From NCBI GenBank assembly GCA_016462645.1, contig JAEMSX010000009.1, positions 1 to 64,000 of the forward strand: DNA of 64,000 nt. The letters are read 5' to 3'. The translations under genes and the position numbers were made by a program. This DNA comes from Thermoleophilaceae bacterium (GTDB lineage: Bacteria; Actinomycetota; Thermoleophilia; Solirubrobacterales; JACPNS01). Shown here in pieces: positions 8,701 through 15,734 of this stretch. The number at the start of each line of letters is the position of its first letter. Position 1 is the stretch's first letter. Below the pieces are notes generated by a model. The model searched no databases, was not told the origin of the DNA, and was given only the letters and a program-made list of their open reading frames with translations.

Positions 8701-11700
8701 AAGGTTCCGCCCGACTCGGCCGGCGTGTACCCGATCGTCGCTGAATTGATGTTGGTGACAGCCGGGCGACTGAAGCCGATCGACGGAGCGCCCGGGGCGA
8801 TCGAGTCAACCGTCCACGTAACGCTCGCGGCAGCGCTGACGTTGCCCGCCGAGTCGGTCTGCGTCACCTGGAACGTATGACTTCCCTGCGCGAGTCCGCT
8901 CAAGGTCCATGGGCTGGACGGGCAAGCGGCATAGGCAGCAGCGTCGAGCTTGCAACGCAAGGAGGTGCCGGCCTCGGTGCCGGCGTAGCTGATCTCCTGC
9001 GTCGTGGTGCTGGAGAGCGAGGCCGTGGGGTTGGTGCGCAGAACCGTCGGAGCTGACGGTGGGACCGAGTCCACCACCCAGGTCACCGAGCCGGGCGCGC
9101 TGACGTTTCCGGCGGCATCTGTCTGCGTGACCAGGAGAGTGTGCGAGCCCTCACCGAGAGCCGCGAACGTGAGCGGGCTCGCCGAGCAAGGCCCGAAGGC
9201 GGCCGTGTCGAGCTTGCATTGCGCGGTCCCGCCGGCTTCGATTCCGCTGTAGGTGATCGTTTGCGTGGTGGAGCTCGTCGGACTCAGAGTGGGACTTGTA
9301 CGCGCGACCGTCGGTGCGACGGGCGGCGACGTGTCCACGGTCCAGGTGACGGTTGCCGCGGAGCCGATGTTTCCGGCGGCATCGGTCTGCGTGGCAGAGA
9401 AGGTGTGTACTCCATTGCCAAGTCCGGTGATCGTGATCGGGCTGCTCGGGCAGGTCGAGACTGCGCCGCTGTCGAGCTTGCAGCTCAGCACACCGCCGGG
9501 CTCGGCAGCGGTGAGCGAGAAGGTATGCGATGTCAAGTTGGTCGGACTCGCCGTCGGGCTGGAGCGAGTCAGGGTGGGTGCGCCCGGCGGGATCGTGTCC
9601 ACCACCCAGGTGCGCGAGACCTCCGGGGTGGTCAGCGAGCCGTTGATGCCGCGCACCGTGAAGGTGTGCGACCCCTCGCCCAGGCCGTTGAAGGTGCGCG
9701 GCGAGCTGCAGACCGAGAATGCCGCAGCGTCGAGCTTGCACTCGTAGGTAGTCCCTGATGTCACCGATGCCGCGAATGAAAACGCTGCGGTCGTGACCGT
9801 CGCCGGGTTGCTCGGACTCGCGGTGATGGACACGGTGAACCCGCTCGGGTCCACTGTCCAACTGGCGGTTCCGGCACCGCTCGTGTTGCCGGCCGCATCC
9901 GTGGCGGTCACGTAATAGGTGTGCACGCCGACGGGAAGACTTGTGAGGCCGACCGGGCTCGCGGGGCAGGGCGCGTACGGGGCAGAGTCCAGCTTGCACT
10001 GGAAGCTGACCCCGGCTTCGGAGTCGCTGTAGGTGATCGAGGCGGAGTCCAGTGCGGTCACTCCCGACGGGCCCGAGACGATCGGTGTCGGGGGCGGCGT
10101 CGTGTCCACGGTCCAGGACACCGTCGATGCGGAGCTGACGTTGCCGGCGGCGTCAGTCTGCGTGACCGAATAGGCGTGCGAGCCACCGCTCAGGGCGCTG
10201 AGTGTGACCGGGCTCGCGGGACATGCTGAATACCCGGCGTTGTCGAGTTTGCACTGGAGGGTTCCACCGGCCTCCGCGCCGGAGAAGGTGATCGTCTGCG
10301 TTGGGGAGTTGGTAGGTGAGACGGTCGGGCTGGTGCGAGCGACGGTCGGCGCTGCGGGCGGGTTGAGATCGACCGTCCACGCGACAGTCGCGGCGGAGCT
10401 GACGTTTCCGAGCGCGTCGGTCTGAGTGACGGTGAAGGAATGCACGCCGTTGCCGAGGCCGGTCAGCGTGAGCGGGCTGCTCGGGCAGCTTGTCGGTTGG
10501 GCCGAATCGAGTGAGCACTGGAAGGTTCCGCCGGCCTGGTTGCCGGAGTACGTGATCACTTGGGTGGTGAAGTTGGTGACCGCGGCGCTTGGGCTGGTGC
10601 GCGTGAGATTCGGCGTCGGGGGAGGAGTGGTGTTCACGGTCCAGGTCACGCTCGACGGAGAGCTGACGTTGCCGGCCGCATCGGTCTGGGTGACGTAGTA
10701 GGTGTGGGAGCCGTTGGTCAGTCCGCTGAGCAGAACCGGACTGGCCGGACAGGCGGCGTAGCTCTGCGAGTCGAGCTTGCACTGGAACGAGCCGCCTGAC
10801 TCAGCGCCGGCGTACGTGATCGCTTGCGTCGTGGAGTTCGTGGGGCTCGCAACCGGGCTGGTTCGCGTGACCGTGGGGCTCGCGGGCGCGGTCACGTCGA
10901 TGGTCCACGTGACGAGCGCCGCGGGGCTGCGGTTTCCGCTCGCGTCGGTTTGGATCACCGAGTATGAATGCGGGCCGGCGGGAAGGTTGCTGAGCGTGAC
11001 TGGGCTGCTCGGACAGGTCGCGTATGCCGCGTTGTCGAGTCGACACTTGAACGTGTGTCCGGCAGCACCCGAGTAGCTGAGGATCTGGCTGTTCAACTTG
11101 GTCGGGGTTGTGCTGGGGAGCGTGCGCGTGAGCGTTGGTGCGTTGGGGGTACCGGTGTTGCGGCCGGCCGCCTTGATCGCATTCACCAGCGTGTCGGCCA
11201 TCGCGTCGGCGCCCCACGGCGTGTTGTGCAGCGGAGTCCCGGGATACGAAACGTTCTGGACTGTCCATGGGTTCATCCAGCGCATGTTCGGCGGCGCGCA
11301 CATCGAGTGTTCGGCTCCTGATATCGCTCCGTTGTCGACGTATGTCGCGTTGTGCTCGTTCGCAACCTTGATCATCGACTGGCGCAGCGTGTCTTCCCAG
11401 ACCGCCCAGACGGGAGCGTCATCGAGCGTGAGGACAGGATCCGGCATGCAACCGACGCCGTCTGCCGGCGTGATCCGCGGCACGCCGACAAGGATGACCT
11501 TTGCGTTTGGCGAGAGCAGGTGGATCTTGTCGATGATCGGCGCCATCCGCTGCTCGGAGTTGAGCGTGTAGGAGCGCAGCTGCGTGCCGTCGGTGCCGAA
11601 CCTCAGGCTGCATGCGTTCTCGCTGAGCGTGTAGCCCTTGTGGCCGATGCAGATCTCCGTGATCTGGCCGAAGAAGGCCTCATTCGCGCCGGAGCCGACG

Positions 11701-12074
11701 ATCACGACATCTTCGCTCCCGTTCAGCGAGTCGAGCTGCGCGGGAATCAGTGGGTCGCCATTGGCCGCGCTGCCGCCGATTCCGTACCAGGTGCCGCCAT
11801 CCATCACCCCGGAATGTCCGCCGTTGCAGACCGAATTGACCCAGGTGCCGTGCTTCACACGAGCCATCGCGAGCTCCATGTAGCTGCCGGATGACTGTCC
11901 GCAGCGCGGGTAGGTTCCGATTGCCGGACCCTGATTCGTGCCAGCCGCCAATGAGTCTCCCACCGCGACCACGCGGCCGAGATCCGCGCTCGCCGTGGAG
12001 GCAAGCGCCAGCGTTGCCACGAGAGCGGCAAGCGTCGCAAAAGCGAAACGATTTGATCGCCATGAAAGTTTTAT
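5775..12074 (-). CDS. Giant secreted SGNH hydrolase with 19 Ig-like modules
   Basis: The product is about 2,100 residues. A signal peptide ends at ASTASA. A catalytic SGNH domain follows to about residue 300: VVAVGDSLAAGTNQG carries the serine, VCNGGHSG the glycine block, IVGSGANEAFF the asparagine block, and YPGTPLHNTPWGADAM the histidine. Nineteen modules of about 86 residues follow, each with a Cys-Cys pair (CKLDSAAYAPC type), then a GxHTYxVTQTDAAGN strand and a WTVDTTPP linker. The last 100 residues form a beta-rich tail ending YLSGRSGNRALAPGRYKIHL, shared with the next SGNH gene. The start is unsettled: no ATG fits, the reading frame enters the signal peptide at an ATA codon (12074), and an AGGA lies six bases upstream of it. 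CTG at 12080 and TTG at 12137 are alternatives. It is probably a secreted esterase or lipase with an adhesive stalk. Confidence 0.85.
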   Translation of the reverse strand: MKLSWRSNRFAFATLAALVATLALASTASADLGRVVAVGDSLAAGTNQGPAIGTYPRCGQSSGSYMELAMARVKHGTWVNSVCNGGHSGVMDGGTWYGIGGSAANGDPLIPAQLDSLNGSEDVVIVGSGANEAFFGQITEICIGHKGYTLSENACSLRFGTDGTQLRSYTLNSEQRMAPIIDKIHLLSPNAKVILVGVPRITPADGVGCMPDPVLTLDDAPVWAVWEDTLRQSMIKVANEHNATYVDNGAISGAEHSMCAPPNMRWMNPWTVQNVSYPGTPLHNTPWGADAMADTLVNAIKAAGRNTGTPNAPTLTRTLPSTTPTKLNSQILSYSGAAGHTFKCRLDNAAYATCPSSPVTLSNLPAGPHSYSVIQTDASGNRSPAALVTWTIDVTAPASPTVTRTSPVASPTNSTTQAITYAGAESGGSFQCKLDSQSYAACPASPVLLSGLTNGSHTYYVTQTDAAGNVSSPSSVTWTVNTTPPPTPNLTRTSPSAAVTNFTTQVITYSGNQAGGTFQCSLDSAQPTSCPSSPLTLTGLGNGVHSFTVTQTDALGNVSSAATVAWTVDLNPPAAPTVARTSPTVSPTNSPTQTITFSGAEAGGTLQCKLDNAGYSACPASPVTLSALSGGSHAYSVTQTDAAGNVSSASTVSWTVDTTPPPTPIVSGPSGVTALDSASITYSDSEAGVSFQCKLDSAPYAPCPASPVGLTSLPVGVHTYYVTATDAAGNTSGAGTASWTVDPSGFTVSITASPSNPATVTTAAFSFAASVTSGTTYECKLDAAAFSVCSSPRTFNGLGEGSHTFTVRGINGSLTTPEVSRTWVVDTIPPGAPTLTRSSPTASPTNLTSHTFSLTAAEPGGVLSCKLDSGAVSTCPSSPITITGLGNGVHTFSATQTDAAGNIGSAATVTWTVDTSPPVAPTVARTSPTLSPTSSTTQTITYSGIEAGGTAQCKLDTAAFGPCSASPLTFAALGEGSHTLLVTQTDAAGNVSAPGSVTWVVDSVPPSAPTVLRTNPTASLSSTTTQEISYAGTEAGTSLRCKLDAAAYAACPSSPWTLSGLAQGSHTFQVTQTDSAGNVSAAASVTWTVDSIAPGAPSIGFSRPAVTNINSATIGYTPAESGGTFECSMDSAAWIPCPGNPVNLTSIPDGGHNYMIRQIDAAGNEGTVAQVAWVVDTIAPPMPTLSLTSPTSSPTNQRTAALTFASGENGGTLECKLDSAAFATCPSSPISLSNLSFATHTYSVRQKDTAGNFSEVATATWVVEPDTTPPPAPTVTRTSPTANPTTSTSQTFTYSGAEPGGTFQCKLDAGSYSTCPSSPVTLSSFSNGLHTISVTQTDSSGNVSAPGTVNWTVDNIAPGLPTVTRTSPTGNPTPSTSQAITYLGAEAGGTFQCKLDSGSFAPCPSSPVTLSGLADGTHTYSVAQTDAAGNAGSAATVTWVIDTSAPSQPTVTRTAPTANPTNLTSQTFTYSGEPGGTFQCKLDAATYAPCTGSPVTIAGLAEGSHSYSVVQSDALGNAGAPTTLTWTVDTTAPSAPTVSRSSPTGSPTSSTSQVISYGGLEAGASAQCKLDGAAAAPCAASPITLSGLGSGTHNYTVTQSDAAGNVSAAGTVSWVVDVTAPPTPNVNGPSGTSGLITATISYSSPESGVTFRCKLDSAAYAPCPANPVSLTELSNGPHTYYVTATDDAGNTSTAGTANWVVDASAFIVSIISAPNDPSNDNSASFDFVASIAANPTYECKLDSGNFETCSPPKTLTNLSEGSHTFSVRAVNGAQTTPVASRTWVVDTTAPANPTLNRTNPTATPTNSTEQRLSFVAAEAGGVLSCQMNGSPFVTCPPSPVDLSAFIGEPLPDGNYQFSVHQTDAAGNTSDPATVTWDIDTTPPAAPAVARMSPTTSPTTSTSQTIAFNGEAGSAFECKLDGGVYSQCAASPLTLEGLSLGAHTFWVRQTDAAGNTGPAGEINWTVEPTVDPPPSKPFDPPNPPVKPLEVTAKVSSIKPKTITPARAGGPFSLKAKHGVGSFLVSLSAATTVSVRLERMTSGAARASTAWTKFKLKSGQTRIYLSGRSGNRALAPGRYKIHLTLRGVKADAFSQTFKIRR
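6190..11150 (-). repeat. Tandem array of 19 Ig-like coding modules, about 260 bp each
   Basis: I counted nineteen module copies by the recurring pattern Cys-x9/10-Cys, GxHT(F/Y), TDAAGN and W(T/V)VD. Most are joined by a TAPxxPTVTRTSPTxxPT linker. Modules 5-6 and 16-17 differ from the rest: they lack the RTSP linker and carry a SGFTVSI / SAFIVSI insertion. Their neighbours 4, 7, 15 and 18 also match in pairs, which suggests an ancestral four-module block was copied. Each module predicts one disulphide bond. Confidence 0.85.
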
Positions 12075-12154
12075 GAACAGTCCTGTTCGGTGGCCGCACT
12101 CAATACCGAGATGCGCATAGCCAAAGCAGCGGGCCAAGTCCGCACTTACCCCAT

Positions 12155-12168
12155 AAGGGTAAACCCTT
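12155..12168. promoter_or_regulatory. Short inverted repeat AAGGGT-AA-ACCCTT
   Basis: It has six-base perfect arms around two bases. It lies in the 107-base gap between two minus-strand SGNH genes, upstream of the giant gene. It could be an operator or a small hairpin. No T-run follows on the minus strand, so a terminator is unlikely. Confidence 0.3.
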
Positions 12169-12181
12169 TGCGCGCTTCCGT

Positions 12182-13504
12182 CTAGTTCGAAAGCAAGAAA
12201 GTTCGCGTCTTCGCCGAGAGCGATCCGAGCTCTGCGCGTAGGCGATATCTGCCTGCTGAAAGGCGTTTTCCGTCGGCTCGACCAGTGAAGTACACGGTCG
12301 AGGATCCGCCCGGAAGTGAGAGCGTGACCTTGGACGACAGGCGCAGGTAGCGCGTGCAGGCCTTGCGACCATTGCTGGCTCGCTTCGAGAGCGCGCGGCA
12401 CTTGCCGTTCTTGACGTGGCCCGGTTTCGCCCGTTCGATGAGGAACTGAACGGTGCCGCTGCGGGCGAGCGTCACGCCCAGTTTTGCGCCATACCTCGAT
12501 GGCGCGGAGCTGGTGATCGGGGCGACCTTTGCGGTCACCGGCCGGACCTTCTTGGCGCCGAACCTGATGCTGAGCGTCTGGCCGATCGGGGTGGTCGCGT
12601 TGCCACCACGGGGTGGGCGGATCGGCCGAGGTGAGTTGAAGGCGTCGATGAAGAGCTGGTACATCGCGCTCTCGCCCGCGAGGGTCGGGTGGAAGTCCCA
12701 ACCGGCGTTGGCGGGCATCGCATCAAACTTGGGATTGGTCCAACGTGCTGCGGGATCGCTCTGGCAGCCGTCATGTCCGGCGCTGGGCGTGAAGACGTCG
12801 ACGTAGTACGCGTCGTGGGATTCCGTTTCGGCGCGGGCGTAGTCGTTGACCGCCACCTGCCAGGCGTTGAAGACCGGCGCGTCACCGGCGGAAACCTCGA
12901 TCCTCCCAGGGCAGTTGGTGACATCGACCGGGATCAGGCGGGCGTAGCCGATCACCCAGACCTCGGCCATCGGCGCGCGGCGGTGGATTTCGTCGATCGC
13001 GGGCCCGAGCCTGTTCGTGAGCGCATTCCTGGCGCTTGTCACGAGGGAGTTCACGCCGTTTGCCACGTACTGGTCCTTACAAGGAGTGGTGTTCAGATTC
13101 GGGTTCTTCAGGCAGGCGTCTTTGTAGACCCCGTAACCGGAGTCGTTGGCGCCGATCGTGATGGTGACGAGGGTTTCGGATCCATGTAGCGAGTCGAATT
13201 GAGGCGCGACATCGCCGACAGCCGTGAACGGATTCGTGAACTCGGTTATCCCGGCTCCACTGCAGGCCGCGGACTCAAAGTCCGAGCGTGCGAGCGCCGC
13301 GGCGATGAACTCGGGGTAGCTGTTCTGCGTTCGATAACAGGGAGCCTGCGTGTTGCTCCCGTCGAGCCCCGACCCGGTCGCGTTCGAGTCCCCGAACGCG
13401 ACGTAGCGACCAGCCGCACCAGCGTCAACCGGCGCGATCGCGGCTACCGCGAGTGCGATCAGCGCCAGAGCGGGCGCGAGGATTCGGGGGTTGAGAGATT
13501 GCAT
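12182..13504 (-). CDS. Secreted SGNH/GDSL hydrolase with C-terminal beta domain
   Basis: The 440-residue product starts at the ATG at 13504 (MQSLNPRILAPALALIAL), giving a signal peptide ending GAAG. Catalytic blocks are YVAFGDSNATGSG (serine), SAACSGAGI (glycine), VTITIGANDSGYG (asparagine) and GWDFHPTLAGE (histidine). The aspartate two residues before the histidine is not in the standard DxxH spacing. About 110 C-terminal residues (SRYGAKLGVTLARSGTVQF to GKRLSAGRYRLRAEL) resemble the tail of the giant SGNH protein downstream. It is the middle gene of three consecutive minus-strand SGNH genes, 31 bases after the lipoprotein member. It is probably an extracellular esterase or lipase of unknown substrate. 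Confidence 0.85.
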   Translation of the reverse strand: MQSLNPRILAPALALIALAVAAIAPVDAGAAGRYVAFGDSNATGSGLDGSNTQAPCYRTQNSYPEFIAAALARSDFESAACSGAGITEFTNPFTAVGDVAPQFDSLHGSETLVTITIGANDSGYGVYKDACLKNPNLNTTPCKDQYVANGVNSLVTSARNALTNRLGPAIDEIHRRAPMAEVWVIGYARLIPVDVTNCPGRIEVSAGDAPVFNAWQVAVNDYARAETESHDAYYVDVFTPSAGHDGCQSDPAARWTNPKFDAMPANAGWDFHPTLAGESAMYQLFIDAFNSPRPIRPPRGGNATTPIGQTLSIRFGAKKVRPVTAKVAPITSSAPSRYGAKLGVTLARSGTVQFLIERAKPGHVKNGKCRALSKRASNGRKACTRYLRLSSKVTLSLPGGSSTVYFTGRADGKRLSAGRYRLRAELGSLSAKTRTFLLSN

Positions 13505-13535
13505 CGAGAAGGGAGCCGGTCCATGGCTCGAACAC

Positions 13536-14417
13536 CTACTTACCCAGTTTAGAGCGGTCCCAAGCATTGACAAGTGCAGCCGCCGCGGCTTTTGTTCCGG
13601 CGATTGTCGGGTGCAGCGGCCAGCCGGCCGAGCCGACGCCGTTCACCGGGTTGGTCCAGCGCTTGGATGCCGGCTGGCAGGCGTCGTGGCCGACGCCGGC
13701 GTTGAAGAAGTCGACGTAGACAGCTCCATGCTGCTCGGCGGTGGCCTTCTCGGTCTCGGTGATCGCGTTCTGCCAGCCGTAGAAGTACGGAGCATCAGAA
13801 GGTGAGACGTTGACCTTGCCCCAGCATCCGGCGCCGTCCTCCGGGATGATCGGCCCGTAACCGACGACGAAGACCTTCGCCTTGGGCGACTTCTCGTGAA
13901 TCGAGTCAAGTTGCTCGCCCAGCGGCTTGGCCAGTGACGCGGCCGCTTCGGTCAGTTTGTTCTTGCCGCCAGAGATGTACTTGTCCTGACACGGTGTGTC
14001 GCTCGGGCTTTTCGCCTCCAGGCAATTCTTCGTGACCTCGCCGAACCCCGCGTCGTTGTCGCCGATGGTCACGCTGACGATTGTCTCGTTGCCCTTGAGC
14101 GAATCAAACTGCGGCGGTGCAACGCCATCGGGGTAGAGCGGCATTTCGGCCCCGAACGCGTACATGCCGGCGCCGCTGCAGGCGGCTGACTCGAACTCTT
14201 CCTGGCCGAGCTTCTCGGCCGCGAACGACGGATAGCCGCTCTCGGTGCGAAAGCAGTTCTCGGGTGCCCCGGTCATCGGGGTCGGTAGGCCGGCGCCACT
14301 CGTGTTGGAGTCGCCGAGCGCCACGTAGCGACTGGGGCCTGTGGTCACGGGGTTCGAGCCACAGCCAGCGAGAAATGCCGCCAGAACAACCAATCCGACT
14401 ATCGCGAAGGGGCGCAT
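13536..14417 (-). CDS. SGNH/GDSL hydrolase lipoprotein
   Basis: The 293-residue protein carries a lipoprotein signal with lipobox LAGC at residues 17-20, so it is probably anchored to the outer face of the membrane. Catalytic blocks are YVALGDSNTSGAGLP (serine), ESAACSGAGMY (glycine), VTIGDNDAGFG (asparagine) and GWPLHPTIAGT (histidine). The aspartate usually before the histidine is replaced (WPLH), so a Ser-His dyad is possible. It is the first gene of the SGNH trio, and a TAGACT hexamer lies six bases before its ATG. It lacks the beta-rich tail found in its two downstream neighbours. Confidence 0.87.
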   Translation of the reverse strand: MRPFAIVGLVVLAAFLAGCGSNPVTTGPSRYVALGDSNTSGAGLPTPMTGAPENCFRTESGYPSFAAEKLGQEEFESAACSGAGMYAFGAEMPLYPDGVAPPQFDSLKGNETIVSVTIGDNDAGFGEVTKNCLEAKSPSDTPCQDKYISGGKNKLTEAAASLAKPLGEQLDSIHEKSPKAKVFVVGYGPIIPEDGAGCWGKVNVSPSDAPYFYGWQNAITETEKATAEQHGAVYVDFFNAGVGHDACQPASKRWTNPVNGVGSAGWPLHPTIAGTKAAAAALVNAWDRSKLGK

Positions 14418-14423
14418 CGAGCC

Positions 14424-14429
14424 AGTCTA
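14424..14429 (-). promoter_or_regulatory. -10 element TAGACT, leaderless-type promoter of the SGNH cluster
   Basis: Read on the minus strand, the hexamer ends exactly six bases before the ATG at 14417. It probably drives the lipoprotein SGNH gene and perhaps the two genes after it. Confidence 0.45.
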
Positions 14430-14547
14430 GGTGCGCCGAGATCAGCGGAGTCCGAACGATCGTGCGGTAACCTTTTTGACACCGGGAACCCTTAGTCCCG
14501 AGCCGATTTTTTCCTCACCATCCCCACACCAGCGCTAGGAGCGTTAC

Positions 14548-15705
14548 ATGCCTGATGCAGTAATCGTCGACGTCGTCCGTACCCCGATCGGCCGTGCCTT
14601 CAAGGGCTCGCTGGCCGGTGAGCGTGCCGAGGACCTCGGAGCTTTCGCGATCAAGACCCTCGTCGAGAAGTACAAGGACGCAGTCGCGCCCGAGGACTAC
14701 GACGAAGTCATCTTCGGTGTCGGCTTCCCCGACAACGAGCAGGGCTACAACGTCGGCCGCAACGCATGGCTGCTCGCCGGCTACCCGGAGTCTGTCCCGG
14801 GTCACATCGTCTCGCGCTTCTGCGCGTCCTCGGTGCAGAGCATCCGCGCCGCCGCCAACGCCATCCAGTCCGGCGACGGCGAGATCTACCTCGCCGGTGG
14901 CCTCGAGGCCTCCAGCCGTGCCGGGGCCAGCCCCGACTTCACCATGCACCCCAAGCTCGACGGCTCTGAGGGTTCGCTCTGGAACGTCTACATCCCGATG
15001 GGTCTGACCGCCGAGAACGTCGCCGAGCGCTACGGCGTCAGCCGTGAGGCGCAGGACGAGTTCGCCGCGCGCAGTCAGCAGCTTGCTGTTGAAGGCCAGG
15101 AGAACGGTTTCTGGGACCGCGAGATCACCCCGTACACGACCAAGGACGGCGTCGTCGTCGCCAAGGACGACGGCCCGCGTGCCGGCACCACGGTCGAGAA
15201 GCTCGCCGGTCTCAACCCGGTCTTCAAGCCCGAGGGCGGAACGGTCACGGCCGGCAACGCCTGCCCGCTCAACGACGGCGCGGCCGCCGCGCTGGTCATG
15301 AGCGCCGAGAAGGCCGCTGAACTGGGTCTCAAGCCGCGCGCGAAGATCATCGGCGCGGTTGCCGGCGCAGTCGAGCCTGAGTACATGGGCGTCGGACCGA
15401 TCCCGGCAGTCACCAAGCTGCTCAAGCGCACCGGCATGACGGTCGACGACATCGACCTCTTCGAGATCAACGAGGCATTCGCCGCGCAGGTCCTGCCGAG
15501 CGCCGAGGAGCTGAACATTCCGATCGACAAGATCAACGTCCAGGGCGGAGCGATCGCCGTCGGACACCCGTTCGGCATGACCGGCGCCCGCATCATGGGA
15601 ACCCTGCTGAACAACCTCGAGACCAACGACAAGCAGTTCGGTCTTGAGACGATGTGCGTCGCCGGTGGTCAGGGAATGGCCATCATCGTCGAGCGCCTCA
15701 ACTAG
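14548..15705 (+). CDS. Thiolase family acetyl-CoA acyltransferase
   Basis: The 385-residue enzyme would cleave 3-ketoacyl-CoA or condense acetyl-CoA. The acyl-accepting cysteine is Cys92 in SRFCASSVQS. The second half holds the NEAFAAQ motif, the histidine loop GHPFGMTGARIMG, and the proton-donor cysteine in CVAGGQGMA. All three catalytic residues are therefore present. A good Shine-Dalgarno AGGAG at 14537-14541 precedes the ATG by six bases. It stands alone between divergent and unrelated genes, but fits the beta-oxidation enzymes elsewhere in the window. Degradative and biosynthetic roles cannot be separated from sequence. Confidence 0.92.
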   Translation: MPDAVIVDVVRTPIGRAFKGSLAGERAEDLGAFAIKTLVEKYKDAVAPEDYDEVIFGVGFPDNEQGYNVGRNAWLLAGYPESVPGHIVSRFCASSVQSIRAAANAIQSGDGEIYLAGGLEASSRAGASPDFTMHPKLDGSEGSLWNVYIPMGLTAENVAERYGVSREAQDEFAARSQQLAVEGQENGFWDREITPYTTKDGVVVAKDDGPRAGTTVEKLAGLNPVFKPEGGTVTAGNACPLNDGAAAALVMSAEKAAELGLKPRAKIIGAVAGAVEPEYMGVGPIPAVTKLLKRTGMTVDDIDLFEINEAFAAQVLPSAEELNIPIDKINVQGGAIAVGHPFGMTGARIMGTLLNNLETNDKQFGLETMCVAGGQGMAIIVERLN

Positions 15706-15734
15706 ATTCCCCGCATCCGCGCGGGAAACGAAAT

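Noticed and set aside
12061..12063. ATG at 12063 as the start of the giant SGNH gene
   Set aside because: It is out of frame with the signal peptide and catalytic domain.
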